A program made the translations under genes and the position numbers. Shown here piece by piece: positions 43,424-53,884 of a DNA stretch of 64,000 bases. The stretch comes from Leguminivora glycinivorella. Taxonomy: Eukaryota; Arthropoda; Insecta; Lepidoptera; Tortricidae. The stretch's first letter is position 1. Every line of letters begins with the position of its first letter. Below the pieces are notes generated by a model, which saw nothing but the letters and a program-made list of their open reading frames with translations, searched no databases and was not told the origin of the DNA. The stretch lies in NCBI RefSeq assembly GCF_023078275.1, contig NC_062992.1, positions 11,111,706-11,175,705 on the forward strand, given 5' to 3'.

Positions 43424-43562
43424 CCGTTTTCACATTTTCCGATTCGATATCGAATGTCGGAAGGATTTCAATGGAAAAAATCCAAAATGGTGCCTGTAAT
43501 GTATGGGAATTGGGATATCGGTCCGACATCCGATATCGGATCGGATAATGTGAAAACGCCCT
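43424..43562. mobile_element. GATCCGATATCGGATC palindromic MITE, copy
   Basis: CCGTTTTCACATTTTCCGAT on the left and GGATCGGATAATGTGAAAAC on the right, with the usual centre plus a short aattgg insertion. Confidence 0.65.
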
Positions 43563-43589
43563 AAGATGAACCATTGTTGTTTTTCTTTT

Positions 43590-43830
43590 TATAAGTTTGA
43601 CGTGTCTGTCTGTGTGTATGTCTGTCTGTCTGTCTGTTTGTCTGTTTGTCTGTCTGTTTGTCTGTGTGTGTATCTGTCTGTGGCATCGTAGCTCTCGAAC
43701 GGATGAACCGATTTTGATTTAGTTTTTTTTGTCTGAAAGCTGAGTTAGTCGGGAGTGTTCTTAGCCATGTTTCATGAAAATCGGTCTACTATGTCGCAGT
43801 CGGGGGTTTTTTCAAAATTTTAATTTTGTG
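43590..43830 (+). repeat. Repeat G with (GTCT)n
   Basis: Ataagtttgacgtgtctgtc, a GTCT/GTTT microsatellite, then atgtttcatgaaaatcggtc. Reverse orientation relative to 45048. Confidence 0.65.
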
Positions 43831-45047
43831 GTTAGGTTATTGTACTTAATTTATGTGCTTTACTACTACTACTGCTTTTCCTTTTAAAACTGTTGCATTT
43901 ACATAATAACTTACATAAATTCAAAACTAACGTAAGTATGCATTGCATTTATTAAAAATATCACGGATAATTTACTTCTTTTAAATACTAAACTAATCTT
44001 TAATTTTTTTTATTAGGTTTGTGCAATGTCAGCGCTGAAACTTTTAAATGTAAACACAAACAAGTCAACATCATGCTTAAATAACCTTATTACCAACCTG
44101 ACGTGAACTGTGAACTCACACACTATCACTTCACAGACACAAACATTTTCCATTCACTCACACGAAAAAAAATATAATTAAAAAGTTAGTTTAAAAAGTT
44201 CGTGTTGAACGCGCGCGCTTGCCGCCAAAACGCGGTGGAGTGTCAGAATGAACGTAAGGTTGGACAGAATGCCCCTCCATTCTGGTTTAATGTAATTATT
44301 TGGTGTAATCGAACTATTATAGTGTTTATGCTAAAACGATTTGTGGACGTTTGCGTTTGTAAATGTCAAGGTTTTTGAAGACTATAAATGCTTTTAAATA
44401 CATAATGTCAATTTTTTTATATAGATCACAAATTTCCAAATAATTATATAAATCTCCAAAAAAGAAGCAAAATTCGAAAGATGATGAGTGGTCGAACCCG
44501 ATAAACTGAATTTATTTTTCATTGCACAAAGTTTGAATTTTAAAATTTTGCTCACAGTTTCCTCAACATTTTTCAACTTGATAACTTGATAAGATCACAT
44601 CAAAACACAGTGTGCTATATTTATTTGGGAGTTGAAATTGAAATAAGTAGTTTTATTTTTCAAGCGGCTTCTAGACAGTGTTACTAAGCTTGTTAAGGTC
44701 AACAGATTTGAATTATGTAAGTAGTTAATTTTATTTAACAGCATAATAATTATGAACGGTTCCAAGGCAAGTAGGTATTACCAGTTACTTTTAATGTAAG
44801 ACGAAGAAGTAGCTTCCTTATTGAGCATTTCTACGAATGCATGTTTGCTTCCGCGTTATTTTATGAAATCATTTCAACCTTTCGTATTCATGTAAGGTAC
44901 AGCGGGGTAATTACGACTAAGAGGCAACTTACAGTTTATAACCTAGACGAAAAATTCAAAAAAAAAAGTGAGGATTCGAGAATATACTGAGATATGACAC
45001 ACGGCCCAAGCTACAGCATAATACGTATATAGTATATGGAGTCTTAA
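43831..45047. other. No gene recognised; mostly unique-looking sequence
   Basis: About 1.2 kb without shared repeats. The segment 44200-44240 is unusually CpG-rich (gaacgcgcgcgcttgccgcc). A possible donor CAG/GTTGGT on the minus strand near 44095 makes a non-coding first exon conceivable. Confidence 0.3.
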
Positions 45048-45350
<303 letters not shown>

Positions 45351-45491
45351 AAAGAATGGCATGGAGAAGGGTTTGGTGAAATACCTACAAGCGAAGTCAA
45401 ATTATGAAGTATTGAAAATATGAATTTTATTACAATGTGTTATTAACCACGCGCATAATGCACCAAAGCGGCCCGATTCATCATATAAATA

Positions 45492-45995
45492 TTAGAATAT
45501 CTGGGCAACCGAGCTTCGCTCGGTTCTGTTTCGTATCCTTGACATGTGTCGCCATCTAGTTCAAAAATGAATAGTACCTACATCGAGCGAAAGAATTCTC
45601 AGCCTTAACAACACAACTACTCCACACGAGATGGCGCGCATTTCGCCACAAAAACTCAAATAGTGTATTTTCTATTCGTTTTAGCCTTGACCTGTGTCGC
45701 CATCTAGTGTTTGCAATAAATAGTACTTACATCGACCGAAAGAATTCTGTCTTAACAGTACAACTACTGCACACGAGATGGCGCGCGAAGAAAAACGCAT
45801 GAAAACTCGAAAATTCGCGTTTTCCGGGACCTAAGGATAAGTTAGACCGATTTTTCACCCCCAAAAACCCCCACATAACAAATTTCTGCGAACTCGTTAG
45901 AGCGGTTTCCGAGATCGTCAGTGTAAATAAATATATATATAAATAAATAAATAAATAAATAAATATACAAGAATTGCTCGTTTAAAAGTATAAGA
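45492..45995 (-). mobile_element. Helitron family K, complete non-autonomous copy
   Basis: The minus strand starts 5'-TCTTATACTTTTAAACGAGC (45995) after A. It ends with hairpin ACCGAGCGAAGCTCGGT, TGCCCAGATATT and CTAA-3' (45492) before T. 5'-TC, a 3' hairpin about 12 nt before CTRR, and insertion between A and T are the defining Helitron features. It has no Rep/helicase gene. It contains tgtcgccatctagt twice and AAAT repeats. Confidence 0.8.
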
Positions 45996-46439
45996 TATAG
46001 ACAGTATATGACTCGGATATGTCAGTGTCAATAACAAATTAACAATTATGTTATATTATAAGTAACGTCACTTTTCACACTTTTAACACCATATCGCAGT
46101 GGCGTCTTACTAGCATCTTAGAAGCTTTTTTCGAATACGGCAGAGTCCTACACGGAGCAAATAAACCACATTTTCACTAATTCTTGCATTGCTCAACATT
46201 TCCGTATCTTACAATCTTGACATCCATGGTGAGCGGTCTAATCGCCAAGGCCACAGGCCCTTAAAGTTGTGAGAGGTCCTAATTACAGTAAATTGTAGCC
46301 TTGGGCCCTTTTTCCAAATCTTGCTATTTAATTTATTAGAAGTTTAGCCTTTGGATAGACATATGACTAAAAAAAAAACAAATAAATGTGTATACAAAAT
46401 TTGCATTTAATTCTTTTAGTGGTTGTACATTTTTAAATT

Positions 46440-46590
46440 TGTGTAATCGTTAATTCGCTTCTACTCATTTCCTCGAAGGTTGACTGGAAGAGATCCCATT
46501 AAGGGATAAGTCCGCCTACATTGTATATTACTGACTCTGTAACTGTGTCTCTTTTGTTTCCTTTATGTACAATAAAGTTTATACATACAT
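46440..46590 (+). mobile_element. LINE 3' end fragment
   Basis: aaggttgactggaagagatc, taagggataagtccgcctac and tgtacaataaagtttataca with a short (CATA)n tail. Same family as 5868-6133. Confidence 0.6.
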
Positions 46591-46745
46591 ACATATATTA
46601 CATATAAAGTCTTGTTGCCGTGTCCAAATAATCCTTTTACGTTGCGGTAATATGTTGTGTTGGGCCGTTGAGCAAGGGTTTGACTTCAGATAGGTTAAGG
46701 TAACAATTGATTCATTGATAATAAAGTAATAATGAGTTTATTATT

Positions 46746-47163
46746 TTTTCCCCTCACTAGCTCGGAAACACGTGTTTTGTCCTTTAATACCAGCGGGTAA
46801 AAACACATTTTATCCACTAGTGGGTAAAGTAATTTGACCTTGAATAAAGTCAAATTAACTGCTTTAAAATTGATAAAAGTAGGTGAATCTAGTAATAAAG
46901 ATGATTTACCACCTGTGGAACTACTAGAAGCACTGATAAACGCATTTGTTGCGTTGTAGTTTCCTCGCTATAGTGAGGGGAAAAGTTTTGTGTTACACTC
47001 GGGTGCAAATGTATTTTACTTCTCGTGTGTTAAAAAACTCGCAAGTTCAGGATTCTATTCTCGAACCACTCGCTTCGCTCGTGGTTCAACTATAGAATCT
47101 TTTCACTTGCTCGTTTTTCAATTCCACACTCGGCGTTAAAATACAACTTTGCCCCCTTGTATA
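46746..47163 (+). mobile_element. Element F, copy
   Basis: Full length, from cccctcactagctcggaaac to gcccccttgtataac. Only scattered differences from copies at 10841 and 50716. Confidence 0.75.
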
Positions 47164-47829
47164 ACAATAGTACTAAATTCAGGTTTTGTTTGGCGTTTCC
47201 CATCAACCACTGGCACATTGGCTAGGCCCCATTTAGTTTAAGATTGACTTAGTTTTTGTTTCATAAACCAAGTAATGTTTTCTGGCTAAAATAATGTAAT
47301 TAGATGTTTAAACAAATTATTACGAAAGATATCCTTTACATGCACTAATTGATCCTAGCCTCGGTAGTCAGGTTACAGTGACAGAAGTCCTTCACTATAA
47401 TTGTTAGACGAGGGGCGAACTGAAAGTTTTTGGAACTAAAAAAATGTCATCCGGCAGTTAGTCTCTGTTGATGGTTTTTTCTACGGTGGCAAGCTAGCAC
47501 ATGGCTTGCCTGATGGTAAACAGTATCTGTAACCTCCTAATGATAAACAGTATCTGTAATTCTATAACCTAGCCTGCTGTTACAGAGTTTTATTCTGTGT
47601 TCTATTTCAGTTTTAATTCAGATGTGTGCACGTTGCTAACTTCAACAATCCGTACCCTCGTTGAACTCTGGCAACCTTACTCATCGGCAAGAACACGACA
47701 CTATGAATATATAGTATTAATGTTAGGTCTAGTGTTATGAGTTTATTCATTAGAATGGACTTACCTTGGAAAAAAATCTTAGTAAGTTAATATGAAGATT
47801 TAATTTGTTAATGTTGTTTAATTCCCGTG
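47164..47829. repeat. Repeat H (diverged) and unassigned DNA
   Basis: From about 47470 ttctacggtggcaagctagc, ttgcctgatggtaaacagt and ctctggcaaccttactcatc resemble repeat H. The rest has no supported feature. Confidence 0.4.
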
Positions 47830-48070
47830 TGGTGACGGGTTAAGAATTTCACCACCCCCTTTCTTCCCGTGGGTGTCGTAGAAGGCGACTGTGGGATATG
47901 GGGCAAATGTGGCGTAGGCGAGAGGCTGGCAACCTGTCACTGCAATGTCACAGTTTCGTTTTCTTTCAGCCCCTTATTTGCCATGAGTGGCACTGAAACT
48001 TGAGAAGTTTCATGTGCTCTGCTTACCCCTTCATGGGATACAGGCGTGATTGTATGTATGTATGTATGTA
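47830..48070 (+). repeat. Dispersed repeat E, best copy
   Basis: gtgacgggttaagaatttca, gtgggtgtcgtagaaggcga, ggcaacctgtcactgcaatg, ttgccatgagtggcactga, gggatacaggcgtgattgta and (TATG)n tail. The tailed, variable 5' ends suggest a retroposed element of unknown parent. Confidence 0.65.
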
Positions 48071-48340
48071 ATGTTGTTTAATGTACCCTTAAAGTCATTT
48101 TCAAGCATTAATATTCATGCTGATACGGAAAGATTTAATTAATTTCAACGCAACTTTATATTATACGTCATTTCAAAAACTTTCAGTGTGGCCCACGTAA
48201 GTTGTAGCCTCGATCCTAGATCTGGCGACAGCGCACCGGACCGGCACATCCGGAGATTGTGTTCATTTAATATCTACTTTAAAAAAAAAACACACAAAAA
48301 CATTTAATATCTGTATCTACATAATGTACATACATTACAT

Positions 48341-49138
48341 TTGACGACCGGTCTGGCCTAGCGGGTAGTGACCCTGCTAAGCCGCGGTCCCGGGTTCGAA
48401 TCCCGGTAAGGGCATTTATAAATTTGTGTGATGAGCACAGATATTTTGTTCCTGAGTCATGGATGTTTTCTATGTATATAAGTATTTGTATATTATATAT
48501 GAGGAGTGTCTTTTCAAAAGGGCTTATTCCCTTTTTTTATTTTTTTTAAACTATGAATGCAGTGTTTCTTAGTATAGAAAATTACGTGTTGTTTTGATAT
48601 TAAAGCTCAAAAAGTCTCGCCTTGATCTTTAAAAAAAGGGTTACATCAAAGTTTAGAACAAATTTTGAAGAATGTGTAATTATTATTTATGTGGATAAAC
48701 CAATATTATGTAGTACAACAACATTGATATCAACTAACTTAATACTAAATCCAAAAATAAAACAAAGCTATTTTAAAATAATAACATTTACGCTACAAGG
48801 CCACAAAAAAGGGCTTAATTCCCAATTGTTCGCATCAAAAGTGCTTAATACTCAAAAACATATGGTAATTAAATATTTATTTAGGTAAATATGTTACGTT
48901 TGATGTAATCATAGCATTAACGTCAACTTACAATATTACAATTTTGCAAATTAAATATTAATTTCAAAATAAATACCGTGGAATTATGTTTTTCTCGATT
49001 TCCCAAAAAAAGTTCAAAGTGGAAATAAGCCCTTTTGAAAAGACACTCCTCATATATCATTGTGTGAGTACCCACAACACAAGCCTTCTTGAGCTTACCG
49101 TGGGACTCAGTCAATCTGTGTAAGAATGTCTTATAATA
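48341..49138 (+). mobile_element. SINE family B, split by a palindromic element
   Basis: Head gacgaccggtctggcctagc and B box GGGTTCGAATCCCGGTAAGG at 48341-48416, body to 48499. The tail resumes at 49053 (tatatcattgtgtgagtacc) and ends tgtaagaatgtcttataata. Confidence 0.8.
48500..49052. mobile_element. 553-bp element with long inverted ends, nested in SINE B
   Basis: The ends TGAGGAGTGTCTTTTCAAAA are exact inverses of each other, and similarity continues through gggcttatt. It is flanked by TATA on both sides, consistent with a TA or TATA duplication. The open frame at 48622-48888 has no recognised domain. Class is uncertain (Tc1/mariner-like is possible). Confidence 0.7.
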
Positions 49139-49440
49139 TTTATTTATTACAATGTGTTTACCTACGTACGTCATTATTTGTGAAATATAGAAATGAAGTG
49201 CAAGCCAATTGCTTGAAGCGCATTGATGTCTTTTGTTTCCTACAGTTACTAACTTTAAAACATCAATCATCATCATTTAAATCAAATCCATTCATTTATC
49301 AAATATTCATGATTCAAAATCATCATTTATAGGTAAAATCTAACATAAGACATCAAACATTGATCTTGTGGATAAAATGCAATTTTGCTCTCCGTTTCTG
49401 AATAATCAAGAGAGCCTTACCTTACCAAAAAACTATAATG
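49139..49440 (+). repeat. Element I-related right part
   Basis: ctaactttaaaacatcaatc, atgattcaaaatcatcattt and gtggataaaatgcaattttg match the right half of element I. The left half is absent. Confidence 0.5.
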
Positions 49441-49650
49441 CTATCAGAATTTAGGTCATATCTCATACAAACGTGTCGCAACAGCCCTATTCGTGAACAT
49501 AATACATATATTTATGTGTTCGTGACACAGTTCCGAAGATTTTGGCGCTAATGAGAGTATCATGGCCGTCGAGTGCAAAAACACGATTCTCGAGCGGCAT
49601 TGATGCACTTCTGGTTAAAAGTTTACTTTAGTTTGACGGTTTTACTTTAT

Positions 49651-49925
49651 CAGCAATTCCCGTCAACTTTGTACAAAAATTAAGGGAAAAGTTAATTTTG
49701 TTTTTATTAATTCCTATTTTGTTACCAAGATTTTGTTGATGAATTGAGAATTTATTAAGTTTTATTTCGTCATTAAGGTTCTCTAGTATCTATATTTTCT
49801 TAATTATAACAATTATCCTGTACATATCTTACGAAAGTCGAATTATATCACTAAATGTTGGTAACAAAATAGGATCAATAAAAATTTGCTGCCGTGGCAT
49901 TGTACAAAGTTGACGGGAATTGCTG
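49651..49925. mobile_element. 275-bp MITE with 26-bp inverted ends
   Basis: CAGCAATTCCCGTCAACTTT at the left and its inverse at the right, continuing gtacaa. Flanked by TTAT on both sides (49647-49650 and 49926-49929). Confidence 0.75.
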
Positions 49926-49941
49926 TTATAATGATTAATAA

Positions 49942-50026
49942 TCCATACTAGGTACTAATATTATAAATGGGAAAGTGTCTGTATCTGTTTGTTTGTCCGT
50001 CTTTCACGGCAAAACGGAGCGACGAA
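49942..50026 (+). mobile_element. Helitron-like (Lep1-type), 3'-truncated
   Basis: tccatactaggtactaatat, then the usual core up to aaaacggagcgacga, where it stops. Confidence 0.6.
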
Positions 50027-50044
50027 ATATTTTCAATTTTTTTA

Positions 50045-50250
50045 AATCGACGCGAGTTAAGAATTTCCTTTTCGCACGTGTATAGTACGACTTTTTCAGT
50101 ACAAATGGCCCACCATAGTTTCGACCTGACATACGAAGAACGTCGTATGATACACGTGCGAAATTGTCGATTTAAAGCACTCCCTTCGGTCGTGTTTTAA
50201 TTTATTGCCACTCGTTTCAAACTTCCTTTTTTTCGCACTTGTATCGTAAT
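50045..50250. repeat. Dispersed repeat D, copy 2
   Basis: gtcgtatgatacacgtgcga, gccactcgtttcaaacttcc and tttcgcacttgtatcgtaat parallel 8385-8515. The inner pair cgcacgtgtatagtacgac / gtcgtatgatacacgtgcg is inverse. Confidence 0.5.
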
Positions 50251-50281
50251 GTACTGTACTAGACTAGGCAGTCAATCAACT

Positions 50282-50401
50282 CCTAGGCAGGCAAATTTAA
50301 ATATTTGTGCTCGTCACACAAATAAATGCCCTTACCAGGACTCGAACCCAAGACCGCGGCTTAGCATTCAGGGTTCCTACGCGCTAAGCCAGACTGGTCG
50401 A
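50282..50401 (-). mobile_element. SINE family B, head fragment
   Basis: On the minus strand: gaccagtctggcttagcgc, then ...GGGTTCGAGTCCTGG-like B box and tatttgtgtgacgagcacaa. Confidence 0.6.
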
Positions 50402-50715
50402 CAATGCCGATGTTTATCAACGAGTTCAATCACTAAATAAAATAAACAAATCAAATCACTCTCAGTTTCACTGTCATCTCTCTAAAAAAGGCTTGTTACC
50501 AAAAAATTAGATTAAATCTGTCTCATTTTAAACCAAAAAGTCAAAACTAACACGATATCTTAACTAAAATCTTTTTAATGATACAAGGAAAAGGAGCTGT
50601 ATTGCAAGTTATTAAGGTATTATTTTGTAGGTGCTCAAGGTGTCGTAATCGTTTCGGCTGGCTGCGCGCGCGACGCTATCACCTTCCGTTCCTTCACAAA
50701 AACAAAAATAATTAT
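50402..50715. other. No gene recognised
   Basis: About 310 bp; one short open frame (50578 onward) has no recognised domain. Confidence 0.3.
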
Positions 50716-51129
50716 TTTCCCCTCACTAGCTCGGAAACACGTGTTTTGTCCTTTAATACCAGCGGGTAAAAACGCATTTTATCCACTAGTGGGTAAAGTA
50801 TTTTGACCTTGAATAAAATCAAATTAACTGCTTTAAAATTGATAAAGGTAGGTGAATCTAGTAATAAAGATGATTTACCACCTGTGGAACTACTGGAAGC
50901 AGTGATAAACGCATTTTTTGCGTTGTAGTTTCCTCGCTATAGTGAGGGGAAAAGTTTTGTGTTACACTCGGGTGCAAATGTACTTTACTTCTCGTGTGTT
51001 AAAAAACTCGCAAGTTCAGGATTCTATTCTCGAACCACTCGCTTCGCTCGTGGTTCAACTATAGAATCCTTTCACTTGCTCGTTTTTCAATTCCACACTC
51101 GGCGTTAAAATACAACTTTGCCCCCTTGT
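50716..51129 (+). mobile_element. Element F, first unit of a cluster
   Basis: Full-length unit from cccctcactagctcggaaac to tttgcccccttgtataaa. Confidence 0.8.
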
Positions 51130-51263
51130 ATAAAAAACTCGCAAGTTCAGGATTCTATTCTCGAACCACTCGCTTCGCTCGTGGTTCAACTATAGAATCC
51201 TTTCACTTGCTCGTTTTTCAATTCCACACTCGGCGTTAAAATACAACTTTGCCCCCTTGTATA
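51130..51263 (+). mobile_element. Element F, duplicated 3' third
   Basis: An exact-looking repeat of the last 133 bp or so of the preceding unit (aaaaactcgcaagttcagga to gcccccttgtataaaa). Confidence 0.8.
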
Positions 51264-51273
51264 AAAAATAACT

Positions 51274-51597
51274 TTTCCCCTCACTAGCTCGGAAACACGT
51301 GTTTTGTCCTTTAATACCAGCGGGTAAAAACGCAATTTATCCACTAGTGGGTAAAGTAATTTGACCTTGAATAAAATCAAATTAACTGCTTTAAAATTAA
51401 TAAAAGTAGGTGAATCTAGTAATAAAGATGATTTACCACCTGTGGAACTACTGGAAGCAGTGATATACGCATTTTTTGCGTTGTAGTTTCCTCGCTATAG
51501 TGAGGGGAAAAGTTTTGTGTTACACTCGGGTGCAAATGTATTTTACTTCTCGTTTGTTAAAAAACTCGCAAGTTCAGGATTCTATTCTCGAACCTAT
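51274..51597 (+). mobile_element. Element F, 3'-truncated unit
   Basis: From cccctcactagctcggaaac to ggattctattctcgaacc, where it breaks and the inverted unit starts. Confidence 0.8.
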
Positions 51598-51602
51598 TAT
51601 TA

Positions 51603-52171
51603 TACAAGGGGGCAAAGTTGTATTTTAACGCCAAGTGTGGAATTGAAAAACGAGTAATTGAAAGGATTCTATAGTTGAACCACGAGCGAAGCGAGTGGTT
51701 CTAGAATAGAATCCTGAACTAGCGAGTTTTTTAACACACGAGAAGTAAAATACACTTGCACCCGAGTGTAACACAAAATCTTTCCCCTCAGCGAGAAAAC
51801 TACAACGAACAAAATGCGCTTATTACTGCTTCCAGGGTGGCTAGCCGAATGGCACAATCGCTCACGAAACGCTCACGAAACGAAGCGCTAGTAGATATCT
51901 ATCTCTATCGCGCTTGCGTATTGGCGCGACAGAGCCAGCGGCGTATCGCTTTCGTTTGGCGTCGGAGAAATGCCATTCGGCTACGGGGCCAGTAGTTCCA
52001 CAGGTGGTAAATCATCTTTATTACTAGATTCACTCATTCAGTTAATTCATTCATTCAGTTAATTTGACTTTATCAAGGTCAAATTACTTTACCCACTAGT
52101 GGATAAAATGCGTTTTTACCCGCTGGTATGAAAGGATAACACACGTGTTTCCAAGCTAGTGAAGGGAAAAA
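51603..52171 (-). mobile_element. Element F, inverted unit interrupted by a MITE
   Basis: From acaagggggcaaagttgtat to aagctagtgaagggaaaaat, with the PIF/Harbinger-like MITE at 51836-51989 inside. Confidence 0.8.
51836..51989 (+). mobile_element. PIF/Harbinger-like MITE, copy 6, nested in element F
   Basis: The CAG target triplet is on both sides (51833-51835 and 51990-51992). The empty site tgcttccagtagttcc is readable in every other copy of element F. This fixes the boundaries and the 154-bp length. Confidence 0.9.
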
Positions 52172-52377
52172 TACATTAAAAAACCGAAATATAGACGGTC
52201 AACCTCATCTTGTCACTGAAAAAAACGCGCGAAATTCCATTTTCAGATGGGATGGGAAGCCTTCACCCATACATTTTCAATTAATTTTAAGTGTTGGCTC
52301 GTCCAAGATTCCGCCAACGTCAAGGATTGTGAAGGCAAGCGTTTTATGATGACAATTGACCGGTAAAACCTACATTT

Positions 52378-52915
52378 TTAGGGTTCCGTAGTCAACTAGG
52401 AACCCTTATAGTTTCGCCATGTCTGTCTGTCCGTCCGTCCGTCCGCGGATAATCTCAGTAACCGTTAGCACTATAAAGCTGAAATTTGGTACCAATATGT
52501 ATATCAATCACGCCAACAAAGTTCAAAAATAAAAAATGGAAAAAAATGTTTTATTAGGGTACCCCCCCTACATGTAAAGTGGGGGCTGATATTTTTTTTC
52601 ATTCCAACCCCAACGTGTGATATATTGTTGGATAGTTATTTAAATATGAATTAGGGTTTACTATGATCGTTTTTTGATAATATTAATATTTTCGAAAACA
52701 ATCGCTCCTAAAGGAAAAAAAAGTCCCCCCCCTCTAACTTTTGAACCATATGTTTAAAAAATATGAAAAAAATCACAAAAGTAGAATTTTATAAAGACTT
52801 TCTAGGAAAATTATTTTGAACTTTATAGTTTCAGTAGTTTTTTGAGAAAAATACGGAAAACTACGGAACCCTACACTGAGCGTGGCCAGACACGCTCTTG
52901 GCCGGTTTTTTATAT
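52378..52915 (+). repeat. Dispersed repeat O with GTCC run
   Basis: Starts tttagggttccgtagtcaac, contains gtctgtctgtccgtccgtcc and tagggtacccccc, and ends ctacggaaccctacactgag / cttggccggttttt. The ends ttccgtagtc and ctacggaa are inverse. Repeats of this type are widespread in Lepidoptera. No coding frame. Confidence 0.6.
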
Positions 52916-53039
52916 AAGTAGTATTAGACGGTCAACCAAATCTTGGCAACTAAATACCTCGACGGGAAGCTCATTCCACGGCCGGAGCGTCCTCGGGAGG
53001 AAATTCCTCTGAAACCGCACGGTGCGCGACGATTTACTG

Positions 53040-53170
53040 CGTTTTCACATTATCCGATCCGATATCGGATGTCGGACCAATTTCCCATACATTACAGGCG
53101 CCATCTTGGATTTTTTCTATTGAAATCCTTCCGACGTCCGATATCGGATCGGATAATGTGAAAACGGCCT
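53040..53170. mobile_element. GATCCGATATCGGATC palindromic MITE, copy
   Basis: CGTTTTCACATTATCCGATC to GATCGGATAATGTGAAAACG, interior in opposite orientation relative to 22606. Confidence 0.75.
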
Positions 53171-53315
53171 TAGGTTGCAAGGTTTGTGGGTGAGCGCCCG
53201 TGAAAAGTGGCCGTTGGCATCATGTCAAACAGTTCCTCAGAACACAACCCATTGTACAGGCGATAGAACACACACATAAGGAGTCACAGTTTCTCCTTAA
53301 GTTTAGCGTCTACAG

Positions 53316-53420
53316 GGGGGTTACCATGACTATACACACACAGCTATAGCAGTTACATAGCTCCGTCCCTCTCTCTCAACCTAAACTGAACGGCTTTAGC
53401 ACGTCATGGTAACCCCCCAG
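53316..53420. mobile_element. About 105-bp MITE
   Basis: The ends GGGGGGTTACCATGAC and GTCATGGTAACCCCCC are perfect 16-bp inverses. Confidence 0.65.
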
Positions 53421-53884
53421 GTAGAACTTTACTACATTGACCCAACAATTTTTTTTGGACATGTAATGTGTAGGTATTTAAAATTGTAAACAACGTCATG
53501 TTTTTCGTACTAATATTAATAAAGAAATGTTGTTAAAATAAAAGACAACCATTGTTTCAAATAACGTATTTCTCACGTATAAATAAATATTAATTTACAT
53601 GCTTTTCAACATTCAACAACATGAATATTTATAATTTCTTAGTCTAAAATTACGTAATAACTAAAAATAAAATAACAATTCAAATACATTTTTGTCCAGT
53701 GCGTATACAGGTTAGGTGGGGTAAGACAAACCCTGGGGCAAGAAAAACACTAGTATGAACCTTCATACTGTTGTTCATGTCCCAAGTAAAATAAATTAAG
53801 TTACTTTTACCCCATCTGACCTTTCCTAAACTCTTTTATACATTGTTACATGGTATATGATTATATTATTGTGATAAAAGTCTA
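53421..53884. other. No gene recognised
   Basis: About 460 bp of A+T-rich DNA without supported features. Confidence 0.3.
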
